Assembly: GCA_027605045.1 (NCBI GenBank)
Contig: JAQFWX010000064.1
Span: forward strand, 124,001-188,000
Source of the DNA: Phallus indusiatus
Taxonomy: Eukaryota; Basidiomycota; Agaricomycetes; Phallales; Phallaceae
Direction: 5' to 3'
Length of the DNA stretch: 64,000 nucleotides
This document shows, piece after piece, positions 51,063 through 63,898 of this stretch; positions within the stretch are counted from its first letter, which is position 1; each line of letters begins with the position of its first letter. The notes under the pieces were generated by a model that worked only from the letters and a program-made list of their open reading frames with translations, did not search any database and was not told where the DNA came from. Position numbers and translations under genes: made by a program.

Positions 51063-54000
51063 TTAGAGACTATCATTAAAATTCGAAATGACGTTTGACG
51101 CCGCTTCGGCATATGACTCTTTGGATGGGGAATGTTTGAACCCTTTCATATATCGCAAGGTGCCTTCAGCGACTGCTAAGGCTGAGGAGGGTATTCCAGC
51201 AAGGGCTGCAACCTTGAGCCCATGACTATCCCGGTTCACACCCGGTCTTAGACGATGTGAGTAAGTAAAGTGTCCGTCCTAAAGAAAATAGGTCACTAGC
51301 GAGGACGACTATAAACAACAACCTACTGCTGTGACATGAACATCTGTACAAAAAAAATCAATTTCACTAAATGATTCAGTTTTAGGCTGTTTTTCAAAGT
51401 AACCCAGCATATCTGCCAGCTCGTGGAAATGTGTCGCGAAAAGCACCCGAGATCGATTAATTCGATATAAATGATAAACTGTTGCGAATGCAATTGCTAG
51501 TCCGTCCTGAACGGTTGTCCCCCTCCCCACTTCATCCATAATAACCTTTAAAAAAAGGATCAGCCAAATATATATCATATGGCCAGTGGCATGGCTTTGC
51601 TTACCAGGCTTCTATCAGTCGCATTTTTTAGTATGTCAGCTGTTTCCGTCATTTCTACCATAAACGTGCTCCTGTCTCGAAAGAGGTCATCTTTGGCGCC
51701 GATCCTAGAGAACAAACGATCCACGATGCCAATGGTCGCCCTGTCAGCGGGAACAAAGGAACCTATTTGAGCCAAAATAGTTATGACAGCGGTTTGACGT
51801 AGAAGGGTTGATTTTCCTGCCATATTAGGCCCAGTAATAATATGTGCTCGACTAGTAGAGGAGAGAGAAACAGTATTTGGGGTGAATACGCGTCCTGAGC
51901 CTAAAAGACCTATTTCGACCGAAGGGTGCCTTCCATTTACCACGTCATAATTTGTACTAGCAATTTCATTAGCATTAGCATTGGAGGTAGACAACTTTGA
52001 GCACCTTTCGTCCAACGTCGGTTTCACGAACTTTAAATCTTCCGCAAGTTGAGCGAAACCAATGATAACATCTAATTCGTCCATGATTCGGGCATTTTTG
52101 CGAAGGTACAGCACATGCGTTTTAACTTCATTTCGTAATACATCAAAAGCATCCTTTTCGGCGCCTAATATTTGTGTGTTAATGTCAATTATCTTGGAGC
52201 CTAGGATATGCCATTCCTAACCCGTATTGTAAGTTTGGATTGCTGAAAGAATTGAAACTCCATACTTGATTGAAAAACATCCGTGAAGATGCAGACGAAC
52301 TAAGGAGAACAAACTGTGAATTGCGCTCGATTTTTTCGGCGTCTCTAATTGGCTTGCTTAGATGTACGTGAACGCCAATTTTGCCGGATAACCGCAGTGT
52401 TAGGGAAGGTGCAGCTGGTTGATGAGAGACTGTCATACCAATTACTATGTAAATGGCTTACCAAAACGCTCTTGGAATTGCATTTCTAGACGTAGTTGCG
52501 CAGCTTGACTATTAGATAATTGCTTATGTAGTGAAACCAGTCTAGGCGAAAAACTAAAAAAATGGAAACTTAGGATATGATTTCTTAGCGAAAACTGTCC
52601 TACCTTGCACGGATCGTGGGTTTGATTTGCCCAGAGGGGTAAACATATTGGCTAAGACCTTCATTGATATCATCCAATCCGGTTATCTCGGAGGCTGGGG
52701 AATTATTGGAACATCCGACTCGAGATTCGACGGCTAGTTCAATTCGCGTTGCAAGGGTAGCTAAATCAGATATGTTATGCAGCAGGTGTCGAAGGGTAGT
52801 GTGCTGCTCTTTCGCGCTTTCTTCGGAATATTCGGTTTCGATCCTCAATTTTATCGTCTTCCACAGATCAATGGTTTCTTTGATTGTTAGAAGATCGTAT
52901 ACGTCTCCTTTCTTCAATAAAAACCGTTGTACTGTACGATAAGTGTCTTCCAGCCGTCTTAGATGTTGTACTATATCGTGTCGAAGATGCGGACGCTCCG
53001 CAAAGAAAGAGACCAAACTCTGACGGTTTTTTATTTCCGAGATAGATGTGCTGGGGGAGCCTGATCGAAACGTAAGAAGCTTGTGAACAGGTGAACTAGG
53101 CTCACTTACACAGCCATCGCGTTAATAAACGAGTTCCGCTATTTGTAACGGTACGTTTTATGACGTTTAAAAGACTACCAGTGGTACCACCTTCTCGTAT
53201 TCCCTCTCGGACCTCCAGTGATTTGAGCGTATGCGAATCTATATGCATTCGATGTAAGTCGTTTCGCCGAGCAGGACACGACAGAGGTGGCATATGCTCT
53301 AATAGGTGATCTCGTAGAAAGGAAGTTAAAAGGCTGACAGCAGATGTTTCATGAATTGACAGCGAAGAGTCTGCATCAGTAAAATCTAAAATGTCGTCTG
53401 TGGCAGGCGTGGCGAAATAACAAGGATTTCCTTGACGCTGAGCGCAAAAAGATATAAAGAAATCTCCCGCAACGGCGGCTTGGTAAACGAAATTATTTGA
53501 GTGATGCTTGACTTCGCAAGGTAAAACTACCTCGCGAGGAGAGATACGGGCCAACTCATCTTTGAATTGCTCCAACCTAGACCTCTGAGTAAAAAGCTCT
53601 CCGGTTGATACATCTATCCATGCTAAGCCAATCACATATTCAGAAGACGATGATAAATTCGACGTGTCGTTGACAGCAAGGAGATAATTGTTTTCATGCG
53701 GATCAAGTACAGATTCTTCAGTTAATGTGCCAGGGGTAAGTATCCTGACAACACGTCGTTCAAATCCTTCCTCCGGAGGGTTTCTTTTAAACTCTTCGCA
53801 CAGCGCGACAAGTCTTTTGTGTTGCCGAACCAAAACCTTCAAATATTTATCAAGGTGAATTATAGGGAAACCACACATGAGAACTTCTTGTTTATCCCAA
53901 GTTCGTTTGGTTAATTTGATGGAAAGAAGATGCGCGACTTCGGAAGCTTGTTCAAAGTATGACTGCAGAGTAAATTAGGTAATCACAAGCGAGCTAATAA

Positions 54001-54770
54001 AATGATAAAGGCACCTCGTAAAAACTGCCTACACGAGTCAAAAGAATACAATGCGGGAATTTGAATAGGTTATCCAATATTTCTCGTGCAAGTTGATTTT
54101 GCGGACGCGTCTGCATTTCAGTCCCATGCGAAAAGGGAGATCTGCATTGTTCAAGAGTTGATAGCTCGCTCTTAATTTCAGCTCCTGCCAGTTATTGTTT
54201 ATAAGTAATACACCATAAGATGAGAATGAAGCTAACGCGATTTAGTTTTGGTGGAAACACGAATTGCAGGAACTGTGTCGCGAATATCAATTAAGACAAT
54301 CATTATAGACACATTTGGTATGACATGCCATCGCTAGTGCTCCCCTCTGTTGTCAACGGGCTAAGCTTGACTTTTGACCGTTTCCGGGGTGTTTTCGAGA
54401 TTTTATTGGAGGGCTTATCTTCTCTGGCTGAAAAAAATATTGCTTGTACCAAACAATATTAAAGATGCACGTAATAATTATATACCATAATCATGTGAAA
54501 TCGTCTTTGTCCCCCGTTCGGCTATTATTGTTGTAATGATCAAGCACATATATGACTATGTGTCTAAGTACACTTACGATTTCTCTTCAGTTCCAACCCG
54601 CCATCCCAGTCTTGTAAGGGTGTTATGCTTGAGCAGTCTGGCAGTTTTGCGTATGCTTTCTGAGATGTAACCCGAGCTGTTTTATTGGTATCGATGATTG
54701 AGTGAGTTTGAGATACATGGAACGCGCGATAAGCAAGTTGAAGAGACTTCCTTCGTGATGCCACGATCAT
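51063..54770 (-). CDS. MSH1: Mitochondrial DNA mismatch repair protein MSH1 (MutS homologue)
   Basis: Reads on the minus strand from ATG 54770: [20 protein letters not shown] is a basic, amphipathic-looking presequence. Next come the MutS mismatch-binding domain with [15 protein letters not shown] (about 54020-54065), the connector and lever regions (53878-52190), and the ATPase: Walker [15 protein letters not shown] (about 51795-51835), then [19 protein letters not shown], Walker [11 protein letters not shown] (about 51515-51545) and ATHFHEL. The last exon reads [20 protein letters not shown] and ends TAA at 51063. The D-D-L and single-P-loop pattern is that of Msh1, which maintains mitochondrial DNA, rather than MSH2-6. 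It has several introns. It shares a 177-bp divergent spacer with the septin gene. Confidence 0.87.
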
Positions 54771-54947
54771 ACCATTAGTCTAAGCTCACTAGCACATGTA
54801 ATGATGGAACATTATTATTATGTAATAGTGTAAATTCAGCATGAATGGCTGCTGGGTTTGAAAATAGGGCGGCGGAAACTGAAAAAATCGAGCAAACACG
54901 AAACCATCACAACCAGTCCTTTCCTTTCCACTTTCATATTTCAATCC
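54771..54947. promoter_or_regulatory. Divergent intergenic region of MSH1 and the septin gene
   Basis: Only 177 bp separate the two start codons, so both promoters must lie here. There are AT-rich stretches (ATTATTATTATGTAATAG around 54810) but no unambiguous TATA box. An in-frame ATG at 54858 would extend the septin by 30 residues; the ATG at 54948 fits septin N-termini better. Confidence 0.5.
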
Positions 54948-56710
54948 ATGGCAGGCAAACGCAGCGGTAAAAGGAATGCTAAAAAGGGCGTACAGTTTAC
55001 GCTCATGGTCGTTGGTTTGTGTTACTTATATATATCTTTGAGTCTTGAACACTCAGTTTTTGAATGGTGCCATCTACAGGCGCATCTGGAACCGGACGCA
55101 CCACTTTCGTGAATACACTTTGTGAATCTGAGGTTTTGAGTCACAAGGTTTGTGATCACCCTGAGACAGCTCATGTCGAGGAAGGTATTAGAATCAAGCC
55201 CGTCAATGTCGGTATGTGTACAATCAAAAGCATACCTCAAAGTTCACTCGAGGTTTATAATTGTGTTCAGAGCTCGAGGAGGACGGCGTTCGCATTGCCT
55301 TGACCATCGTGGATACTCCTGGTTTTGGTGATAACATTGACAATGAATTTGCGTAAGTACTCACTTATTTTCATATTACGGGATAGGCATGACACAAGAC
55401 ACAGTTTCCAGGAAATTGTCGGTTACTTGGAACGTCAATATGACGACATTTTGGCCGAGGAATCCAGGATTAGACGTAATCCGCGTTTCAGAGATAATCG
55501 AGTTCACGCGCTTCTGTACTTTATACCCCCAACAGGCCATGCGTATGTTTCGAGTCAAAGATATTTGTTGCACAACCTGAAACATTGACAGGCTACGTGA
55601 AATGGATATCGAACTGATGCGTCGTCTGTCACCCCGGGTTAATGTCATTCCAGTTGTAGGCAAAGCAGATTCACTTACACCTGGTGAACTGCTGGGCTTT
55701 AAAAAGCGAGTGAGTGAAAAATTGTTTCCTATTATCCCACCGTAAAGCTGTACAAATAATGTTAGATTATGGAAGATATTGAGCACTATAACATTCCTGT
55801 TTACAATTTTCCTTATGACGTAGAAGAGGATGACGAAGATACTATAGAAGACAATAGCGAACTTCGAGTAGGCATTAGAATTTTCATCCTAATCAGAGCG
55901 ATCTTCCTTACTTTTAATCATTCAGGCTCTAATGCCATTTGCCATTATAGGTTCCGAAGACGAGATCGAAGTGGACGGACAGCTCGTTCGTGCAAGAATC
56001 TATCCTTGGGGAGTTGCAGAAGTGGATAATCCTCAACATTCCGACTTCAGTCGTCTCAGAAGCGCTTTACTGAAGTAAGGACGGGTTCAGATCATATTGT
56101 TTCTTAAATTGACATTTGCATAGCTCTCATCTTATGGATCTAAAGGTATTAGTGTATATGCTTGACTCGTTCTTTCATAACCCGTTTTTTCATTAATTCT
56201 GAACTTGACAGTCCTTGACTCATGACGTTCTTTATGTAAGAGTTGACTGATTGACCGTCCTTCAGCACTGACTTCACGTTTTGGACAGGAAACATACCGT
56301 ACGGAGAAACTTTCCAGGACTGTTCATGCTGATCATCTGTACGTCTTCAATCCATTGTTTTTATCATAATACACGCCCAATTGTTCTTACAGCGACTCTT
56401 CTATCTTGCCTGAGGATCTGGCCACCCAAAGTGTCAGATTGAAGGAGGAACAATTGCGCCGAGAAGAAGAAAAGGTAAGATACTCCGATTTCTCATCGAC
56501 ACGTATTGACATCTGCCTAGCTCCGTGAAATTGAGCTGAAGGTTCAGCGCGAAATCAATGAAAAAAGACAGGAGCTCCTGGCCAAAGAGGAATCGCTTAG
56601 GTGAGGGCGCCCAGGAACTCAGGGATGTGAAATGCTTATCCTTACTTATTCACTCCCTTAGGAATTTGGAAAGTCGTCTGGCTGCCCAAGGCTCTCACTC
56701 GGATTTTTAA
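54948..56710 (+). CDS. CDC11: Septin, Cdc11-type
   Basis: A GTP-binding cytoskeletal protein that assembles into hetero-oligomeric filaments at the cell cortex and septum. The start MAGKRSGKRNAKKGVQFTLM includes a basic stretch before the GTPase domain. G1 is GASGTGRTT (Cdc11-like GxGR in place of GKS/T), G3 DTPGFGDN, and G4 VVGKADSLTP. A septin-unique segment RARIYPWGVAEVDNPQHSDF follows, then LTHDVLYETYR. The C-terminus is a coiled coil (LKEEQLRREEEKLREIELK..NEKRQELLAKEESLRNLESR) ending GSHSDF. About nine exons with short introns; start at 54948. The non-canonical P-loop lysine (R in GRTT) is typical of Cdc11 septins, which bind but may not hydrolyse GTP. Orthology to Cdc11 rather than another septin is inferred from these motifs. 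Confidence 0.85.
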
Positions 56711-57126
56711 AATCAGAGTTTCCATTTTAAAGAAAAAGTTCGATCTGCGATTATATTTCATCTCGTTCATGTGTGATCACAACATACCCTTTACTTTCAT
56801 TTTTTTACATTTGTTTGCGAACCCATTTTGGGAGAATTATTCATCTGTCCTAGGACTATAATTGATATCATTTTGTGTTTCGTGTCACTCAAAACATGAC
56901 TTCTGATATACACCATTATCATAAAATATCACACATTTAAGTAGTTCTGGTCATGCAAGCTGAGTTTGAAATTGATTAAAGTTGCTGGTATCCTCCAAGC
57001 CATCTCGTTTGGGCACTTTGTTAAGAAGCCGGTAACGTCAAACATTGAGCCTCAACCGACTACTGAAGGCCTTCGTCATTGCACCAAACCTTGATAAATT
57101 ATCGAGTTCTCGCTGCGGAACACCTA
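56711..57126. other. Intergenic region, septin 3' UTR and next promoter
   Basis: No coding sequence supported. The T-rich first part probably includes the septin polyadenylation region. A TTG-initiated extension of the next ORF (57079) is not used because an ATG follows at 57127. Confidence 0.4.
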
Positions 57127-59681
57127 ATGGTGTCAAATCAAACCGCGACCCGTTTGACGTCAACACGACCCTCGTCGCGAAGGGCATTAACGGCAGCGCT
57201 CGAACTGGCTCAAGAAGCCGTGCGTTTAGATTCAACAAATGACGATCCCATTGGGGCAATTAGGGCCTACAGTAGGAGTGTTGCGTTGCTAAATGAAGTG
57301 ATGGAGAGGGTGATGCACGAAGAAGACGACTCTGGACGAGGACGTCATTTGGGCAGGCCCCGAAGTATGGCGGCGAGAGAGGAAGAAGTTCGACGACTAA
57401 AATCTATTGTGCGCAATTTTCTGACCTTTTGCAAACGGATGTAGAGATTCTTAGTTCTGATTTAGCATGACACATATGCGGACCGTATGATTATTCTAAG
57501 TGATATATACAATATCGATCCATATAACCTACCCACAGTGGATCCTCCCGCTCCTACTTCTGGATTCTCCCCAACGGAGTTTTATTCAAGTGGTTTACCT
57601 TATAATAATTACGATACGGGCTCAGGAATCGCTGAGCCCACAGGAGATACCACGTCCATACCATCCACCCCGGACTCGGCCACAGCCGAAACGAGTCTTA
57701 TAAACTCGTCATTACCAGGTTCTGAGATAGATCATCCCCCTTCCACACTGAATGACAGATATAATAGTATCAGTCTCTCAACTGCTTCCAAGATATCATC
57801 ACGTACTTCCGTTTTGCCTCCTCTGCTACCTCCGCCTTCTGGTCCCTTACCTGGTCGACCGCGGAATGGGTCATTAGTTGCACCCCCGTCGTCTCAACTA
57901 CCTTTACCTAAGACCACACCTTCCTCTGTTCTTATTCCGCGTCCATCAAGCATAAATAGTTGCATTGAAGTTGATGTTCGTTCAAGCCTCATTGTTTCCT
58001 CGTCCACTAAGCCAAAGGGAAATCCTTCAGCTCATCAAAGAGTTAATTCAGACAATAAGCTTGAAGCTCTTCACGAGGAAGAGTTTGACAATGGGTCTAC
58101 GGGGAACGATTCCCCTAATTCTCTTCCGCCCCACGACTCAATCTCACAGCAGGCCGCGGGCGGGGGGGAGACTCCAATATCCACGCCGTCCAAGAATATT
58201 GGTTCCTCACCTCCACTCCCAGCGAAGGATATTCACGTATTGCCTAGTTTGTCTAATTCATTAACTACATATATCTCTTCCCCCCCGCTATCTCCTGCAA
58301 CACCAAGGGGTGGCCCTACTGCTCAAACACCTCAGACAGCGCACGTAAGCCAATCGTCCTCTATTACTCTATCTCGCTCCCGGGGTGTCTCGGCTCCTAC
58401 GCCATGGTCTACTGATCAGCATCCAGCGCCAATCATCAATACAACAACGTTGGCGGGGACTATCTCTCAGCGAAGGACGAAAACTTCGACTGGGACGATT
58501 TCGTCTCAATCCTCCTCTCGCTCTTCCACCCCTGCAACACAATCTAGTCCAACTAATCTGTCTCCCAGCAATCAAACCACACCTGTAGTTCGTTTGCCAG
58601 GTTCTCCCTTACCACCACTTCCTTCTGAAATCCCTGCGGGTCGTCATAGGTCTTCTTCTCAGCCGCCTAGGCCCGGAACGACACTCGTTAATATATCTAT
58701 ATCCGATATGACTGTCAGACCCTCGATCCCTCAAAGCTTGAGTGTCAATACTCAGCTCCCCAGAAAGCCTTCATTTCCTTCTAGACTCAGCTCAGTTCAA
58801 GCTTCAGCATCAATAACACCAACGCCACTTCCTCCCCAGACATGTAGTCATTCTTCTCATGTGCCTTCGTCTCCGTTGCCACTACCACCTCCAATGGACG
58901 CTATTTTAAAACCATATCATTTGATGGCATTGTTATGGACAACTATGACTTCGAAATCTGGGGGATACATAACGCGACGTTTACATGTGCCCAATGAAGT
59001 TTGGTCCCAGGGTGGTGTGAAGTTGTCTAACCTTCCAGAAAAAGTGAAAGTTGTTGAAGTGCTTTCTTCCGCTCTCGAAGAGATTCAAATAGCCAGTCTC
59101 AATTTTGCTTCGAACAGCAACATTTTATTGGCCTCTAATTGTACTCCTGACGACGCGGAACGCTGGCTGAATAAATTGGATGATTGGAATGCTGTTTGTG
59201 ATAGCATAGTGACGACTTTCGGGAGAAAATTAGGAATAAATGAAGGATTCGTTGTAAAAAAGTGGTGGAGTATGTTCCGATTCACTTTTGCCTTAGCAAA
59301 CCTTGACGCAGCCCAAATAGGTACCGTTCTGGAAAGTCGTTCGGTCAATGACAAATGGAAAGAGGTATATTCCAGGATACTTCGTATAACAACATGAGCC
59401 TAACTTCTTATAGTCTGGATTCACCGGCAGCCTATGTAACAGGCCTCGCGAAGCTTTTTCATCTCGCTCAGATACTAGGGGAACACACCAAAGCACTCCT
59501 TTTAACTCAAATGCCCCCTTTATACACATCGGTCCCGACGGAATTGTGCCGAGCTTTAGAATTACGTTTGAGACGTTCATCGGAATTTCTCGCAAGTGTA
59601 GTCCTGACTTTTGTCGTAAAGGATTTATCTCTGTTGTTAGATAAATATGTAAAAAAAGGCGAAAAATGGTTAGCAGAATGA
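57127..59681 (+). CDS. MIT-domain protein of unknown function
   Basis: ATG 57127. Residues ~15-110 form a MIT-like three-helix domain: RRALTAALELAQEAVRLDST, then PIGAIRAYSRSVALLNEVME, then REEEVRRLKSI-HDTYADRMIILS, spanning an intron at about 57412-57466 (GTGCGC...TTTAG). MIT domains bind ESCRT-III tails or microtubule-linked trafficking partners. A Ser/Pro/Thr-rich, probably disordered middle (57540-58890; many PPLLPPP and PLPxxP words that could bind SH3 domains) follows. The conserved-looking C-terminus (KPYHLMALLWTTMTSKSGGY..) contains W- and L-rich helices. A last intron (about 59384-59430, phase-compatible) leads into VTGLAKLFHLAQILGEHTKA and ends at 59681. I do not recognise the C-terminal domain. 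It is convergent with the channel gene. Confidence 0.65.
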
Positions 59682-59903
59682 AATGACATTCGAAAATCCA
59701 TGCTTGATAAAGATACCAACTTTAGACGCTTTGGAAGTGATGTGTCATTTACTTATTCTTTGTTCACGTTTATGATGTACTAGCTAGTTTTCTTTATAAA
59801 TCAATTAATCGAGAGAAAAGACGCAATTCAAACAACTTCATTGGGGACTATAATAACACAATTTTATCAGGAGAATAGTTTTACAGGAGAAGCTGCAGCT
59901 AAA
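59682..59903. other. Convergent 3' intergenic region
   Basis: 222 bp between the stops of the MIT protein and the channel gene. AT-rich, probably containing both polyadenylation sites. Confidence 0.5.
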
Positions 59904-62900
59904 CTACTGTAATTCACTCGCGCTGATATCCAATGTCGTCTGGAGATCATGATAACGGAATAGATCGATTGCTTCGGTCTCTGCTACGCCGGAAAAATCG
60001 TTTGGTAACCATATTACAGGGGGGGGAGCTAAAAGTTCTGGTGTATAAAGGATGCTATGCATTTCTTCCGTATGTGTCATAAACGCTAAGGGAGGTAAGC
60101 GAGGAGGTGCGTCTGGATTTGTTCGAGCAGCTGTTTCTGTGGCTGTAAGGTCGTCTATAGCTTCGGAATAAAGTGGTATAGGACCACGTTTTTTGACGCC
60201 AGGAGGAATTACGGCTAGTGTGATTGACATCATCTCTAGAACACTAGCAACGGAACTCCGAGGTGGAGCAGAAACACCAGGTATCGAAGATCCTTCAGTA
60301 TATGGATATTGATTTGCCTCGGCTTGGGCCCCACGTCTAAAACGATATAACATTTCTTTGGTTATATCAGACAAAGTATCAGGTTGGATTAAGCGCAATC
60401 TGAGTCGCGTATAAAATTCCATGGAAGATAGGAGTAGAATTGAAATCCCGATTAGGACGCCCCCAGTGACCCAAAGACGTCTCGTAAGTATTATCAGACC
60501 TAAAACAAGGGGTTGCAGTATCGTTAGATTGGCCAGACGCTGCAGTAACCATAGTTGAAGCAATCCTCCAGTTTGTGGGCCTTCAATGTAAACATAACCT
60601 ATGAGATATTTGTGTGCTGTGAATTATATCAATTGAGGCATATACCAAAAGGTTAAGCACAATTCACCCATGTTGGCCACGAGTAAGAGCAAGCAGACTG
60701 GAGGGCCCACGACCGGAGAGATAATGCAGAAGGCGGCTGCAAATGTGACCGGTAAGTAGCAGCAGACTAGAACAAAATTCTCATCATATCTGCTCGGATA
60801 TAGGTCTGTCATAGCGTTAATAACGGACACAGCTTGGAGGTGTATTAACATACTTCTGAAGCGCTGACGTGGAGTTAAAATGAACTTTTTTCGTTTGAGT
60901 ATTTGGTTTAAACGCCTCGGTTGAATTATCCACAAGGCCGGAAACATTACAGTCAGCGCGAAGGTCAGAATGGCAACGATGGGTACAGTGTATAAAAGGC
61001 CGTCAGCGATTGCTCGGGTTTTCCGCATTCCATTAGCGAACGATTCTAAAGAGAAAATTATACTCCCGCAGGCCAGTAACCAAAAACAGTATGTTGCGTT
61101 CAGTACAATAAAGGAAGCTTGGAAACCTCTGATGTTGGCCATGGACGCTGAAACAACTCCTGTTGTTCGAGAGGTAACTAATGACAAGAAATGAAAACTT
61201 GATAAAAAAATAGTATAACGTCTCGTTGATACTTACAGCGTATGATTGGAAGCGTGAACCAGAGAAGGAGAAGGATGAATAAAGCTGGTGCCAACGTTGT
61301 TATCAGACCAGCACCAATAATGGGAATGTCGTTTAAACGCCTTAGAACCCTTAAATAATGGGCTACTCCAGGACTTAAACTGACGATAAGGCCAGAAACC
61401 GGAATCACTAGTAATAAGGTTAGGAAGATATGAAACGATCAAAGGGCCAGCGAGCTCACTTACTGATGCCACAAGAAACTAGTATAATTACACAAATAAC
61501 ACACCAAAAAACAATTCGACCAAGACTACCGATATCAACTTCCAGCTGCTCATATAGAATGTCATCTTTTGACCTTCCTTCGATCATCTGAATATGAGGT
61601 AAATGTCTTAAGCCCCGACCAACTAATAGCCACCCTTTGATTCCGTTACCGCTGGCAATCAGATCATAGCAGGACTGTTGTGCCTCAGCTATCTCCCCAT
61701 TAATGAGTTTAAGCCTCGAACGCCACTCTCTAATATTATTGTAAATGATACCAAGCTGTTCATGATCCATTCCCGAAACTGGTCGAACGAACGGTCTTTG
61801 AGATTGCAGCCGTAGGTGAGGTGGCGGTACAGGATCGGTGTCTGGTGCAAAATGATTGGACCTCAGACGCATAGCGAACGTAGAACGTCTATCAAACGAT
61901 GTCCGATCCCGCTCCCGTCTTGGACGTGGACGTGGTTCAGAAATGCATTCGATGGAGTCTCTAGTCGGAGATGGCACAATATTATATTCTTGATTCTCTT
62001 CAGTTACGGGTTTGAGCCATCGGTCATCACTCTCGGGTTCGTCCTGTAGAAGTACTTCGTCTTTGGCAATATTCCCTGACAAAGGCTCATGAGGGCCATG
62101 GCGGAGCTGTTCAGCAGAAAAATGGGCAGGGTTCATAGACCCAAGTCCAGCAATATTCTCGAAACGAGATTCACTTCCCCAGGAAAATACGCGACTTAGG
62201 ATGTGAGTTCCCCGTTGGGCTTCTTGAAATCTAGTCCCGATTATCCGTTGAGAAACGCGAGTAGCGAAATTATCGTCACCCTTTTGTGGAAGTAATTGAC
62301 TGGTTCTTATATCTCGAAGCTTATAAAAGGAAGACGGCGCAAGATATGTTGTAGGCGTGCTCCCTAACGCATGGGGATGTCTCTCATGTGGGGTGTGGCG
62401 TCTCTGCATCGACATCATATCAGTATTGATTACATTTAGGAACATGACCTGATTCAACCAACAATTGAGCCCCTCAATGCTTTGGGCCGACTGATATGGC
62501 GCTTCAGATCCGATGTACCCAGTGGTGGTAATGTCGGGGCCTCGTAATCAGTGATGGAAGGGAAAGGAGTTGATAACTGAAAGGAGTTGATATACTGGAC
62601 TTCCGCAACTTCAAGATTGTTCAGGATAATATCTCGTTCTTGAATCAATTGAGAAAGGTGTGAGGTTTCGCTAGAACACGTAAATTTAGAGTCAGGATTA
62701 GCCGATTAACACACCGTACACGATGGAAAATAGATTCTGAACGTCGATCTCTAAATCTTTCCGTCTGAGCGGTCTCTCCCCCAAAACAAAATCAGAAGCC
62801 ATGGTATTGGATTGATTTGCACCATCGTCTTTAAACCCCTGGCTTAATCCAATTTTAACAAGATAATCTTTGAGGGCATTTTCGTTCCAACCAGCAAATC

Positions 62901-63898
62901 CACGAGCGTCGGCCAAGCTTAGCCAGGCCATCTCGACACCTCCGCATCTTATGTCGAGCCACCGGCGGCGATAAATAACAATTCGATTGAATTCATAAAG
63001 AAATATCGAAGCGGATATGACCACGACTGCTACGGCTAAAGCTCCCACGATGATGATCCTGGTTCGTATATTTGGTGCCGTCGGAACATCATGATCCAAA
63101 AGAACCAGAAGTCTGAACAGACTCAAATCTTGCATAGTGGAAAAACGACCACCCAAAATATCGTTGCCTAAAACATGTGCGACACAAGGTGTCCGCACAA
63201 GATACGCAGGAAGAGCTCCTCCGAGCCCGACAATAGACCAAAAACAAACAAGGACGAAAGTGTGCCATAGCGTCCTTTGAGCAAGCCGTTCATCTGACGG
63301 AAACTGTGCCAAGTCTGAATCAGAGTTTGCATTGTTTGGGACAGCATCCGACGCATCTGGATCATCCCGTCCAGGTGGGACATGAAGTGGAAGCGATAAG
63401 AAGGCCCAAAATGACTTGGACAGAGGCCTGGCTCGGCTCCTACGAAATGAGTAAATCTGCAGAGAATTCGGACAGCCCGACTGACTCACTCGGGTGGTGG
63501 AAACCATTCCCTGACCGCGTACAATTCTCGAAATTTTGGCCTAATGAACGCAAAAGTCAACTATAGTGACAGAAAAATCTGTTAGCATTATTCTTTTGAG
63601 CCTATCATGAGCATATGTTGAAACGCACCCATAGAGAACAACCAATGACCAACAATACAATGATGGAGGCAACCATACCCAGAGCTGTCGAATCTACTCC
63701 TTGACCAATACAAATCAGCCCATGTGCTATAGCTACGTTTGAAGAGGGTACATCGATGATAGCACTTCTGTTATCTTGATTTTGAACATTTGCGGCTGAT
63801 ATAAGGGTAAGAAATGAGAGAATGCAGAGTGTCGACTTGGTTACGGAAAGAGTTTTAGGGGACATTAAGGTCGTCAATAACATTATCGTTCGTATCAT
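59904..63898 (-). CDS. CSC1: CSC1/OSCA/TMEM63-type stress-gated cation channel
   Basis: Minus strand, ATG 63898 (an in-frame ATG at 63865 is an alternative). Order: a signal-peptide-like hydrophobic start (LSVTKSTLCILSFLTLISA), first membrane segment (LGMVASIIVLLVIGCSLWVR), then FAFIRPKFRELYAVREWFPP, which matches the RP..YA.R stretch after TM1 of the family. Two further membrane segments follow (WHTFVLVCFWSIVGLGGAL; IIIVGALAVAVVVISASIFL), then a cytosolic region (WLSLADARGFAGWNENALKD.. to ~61,560) with an Arg-rich insert. The DUF221 channel core has several membrane segments (VFWCVICVIILVSCG; LIVSYLPNLIT; IVAILTFALTVMFPALW; FAAAFCIISPVVGPPVCLLL) and YVYIEGPQTGGL.. before the last helices. 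The C-terminal tail is hydrophilic. At least seven exons. The family forms osmo- or mechanosensitive Ca2+-permeable channels. The cytosolic loop is diverged, so function is inferred. Confidence 0.75.

Noticed and set aside
54858..54947. Upstream in-frame septin start at 54858
   Set aside because: It would add 30 residues unlike septin N-termini and leave even less promoter; the ATG at 54948 matches the family start.
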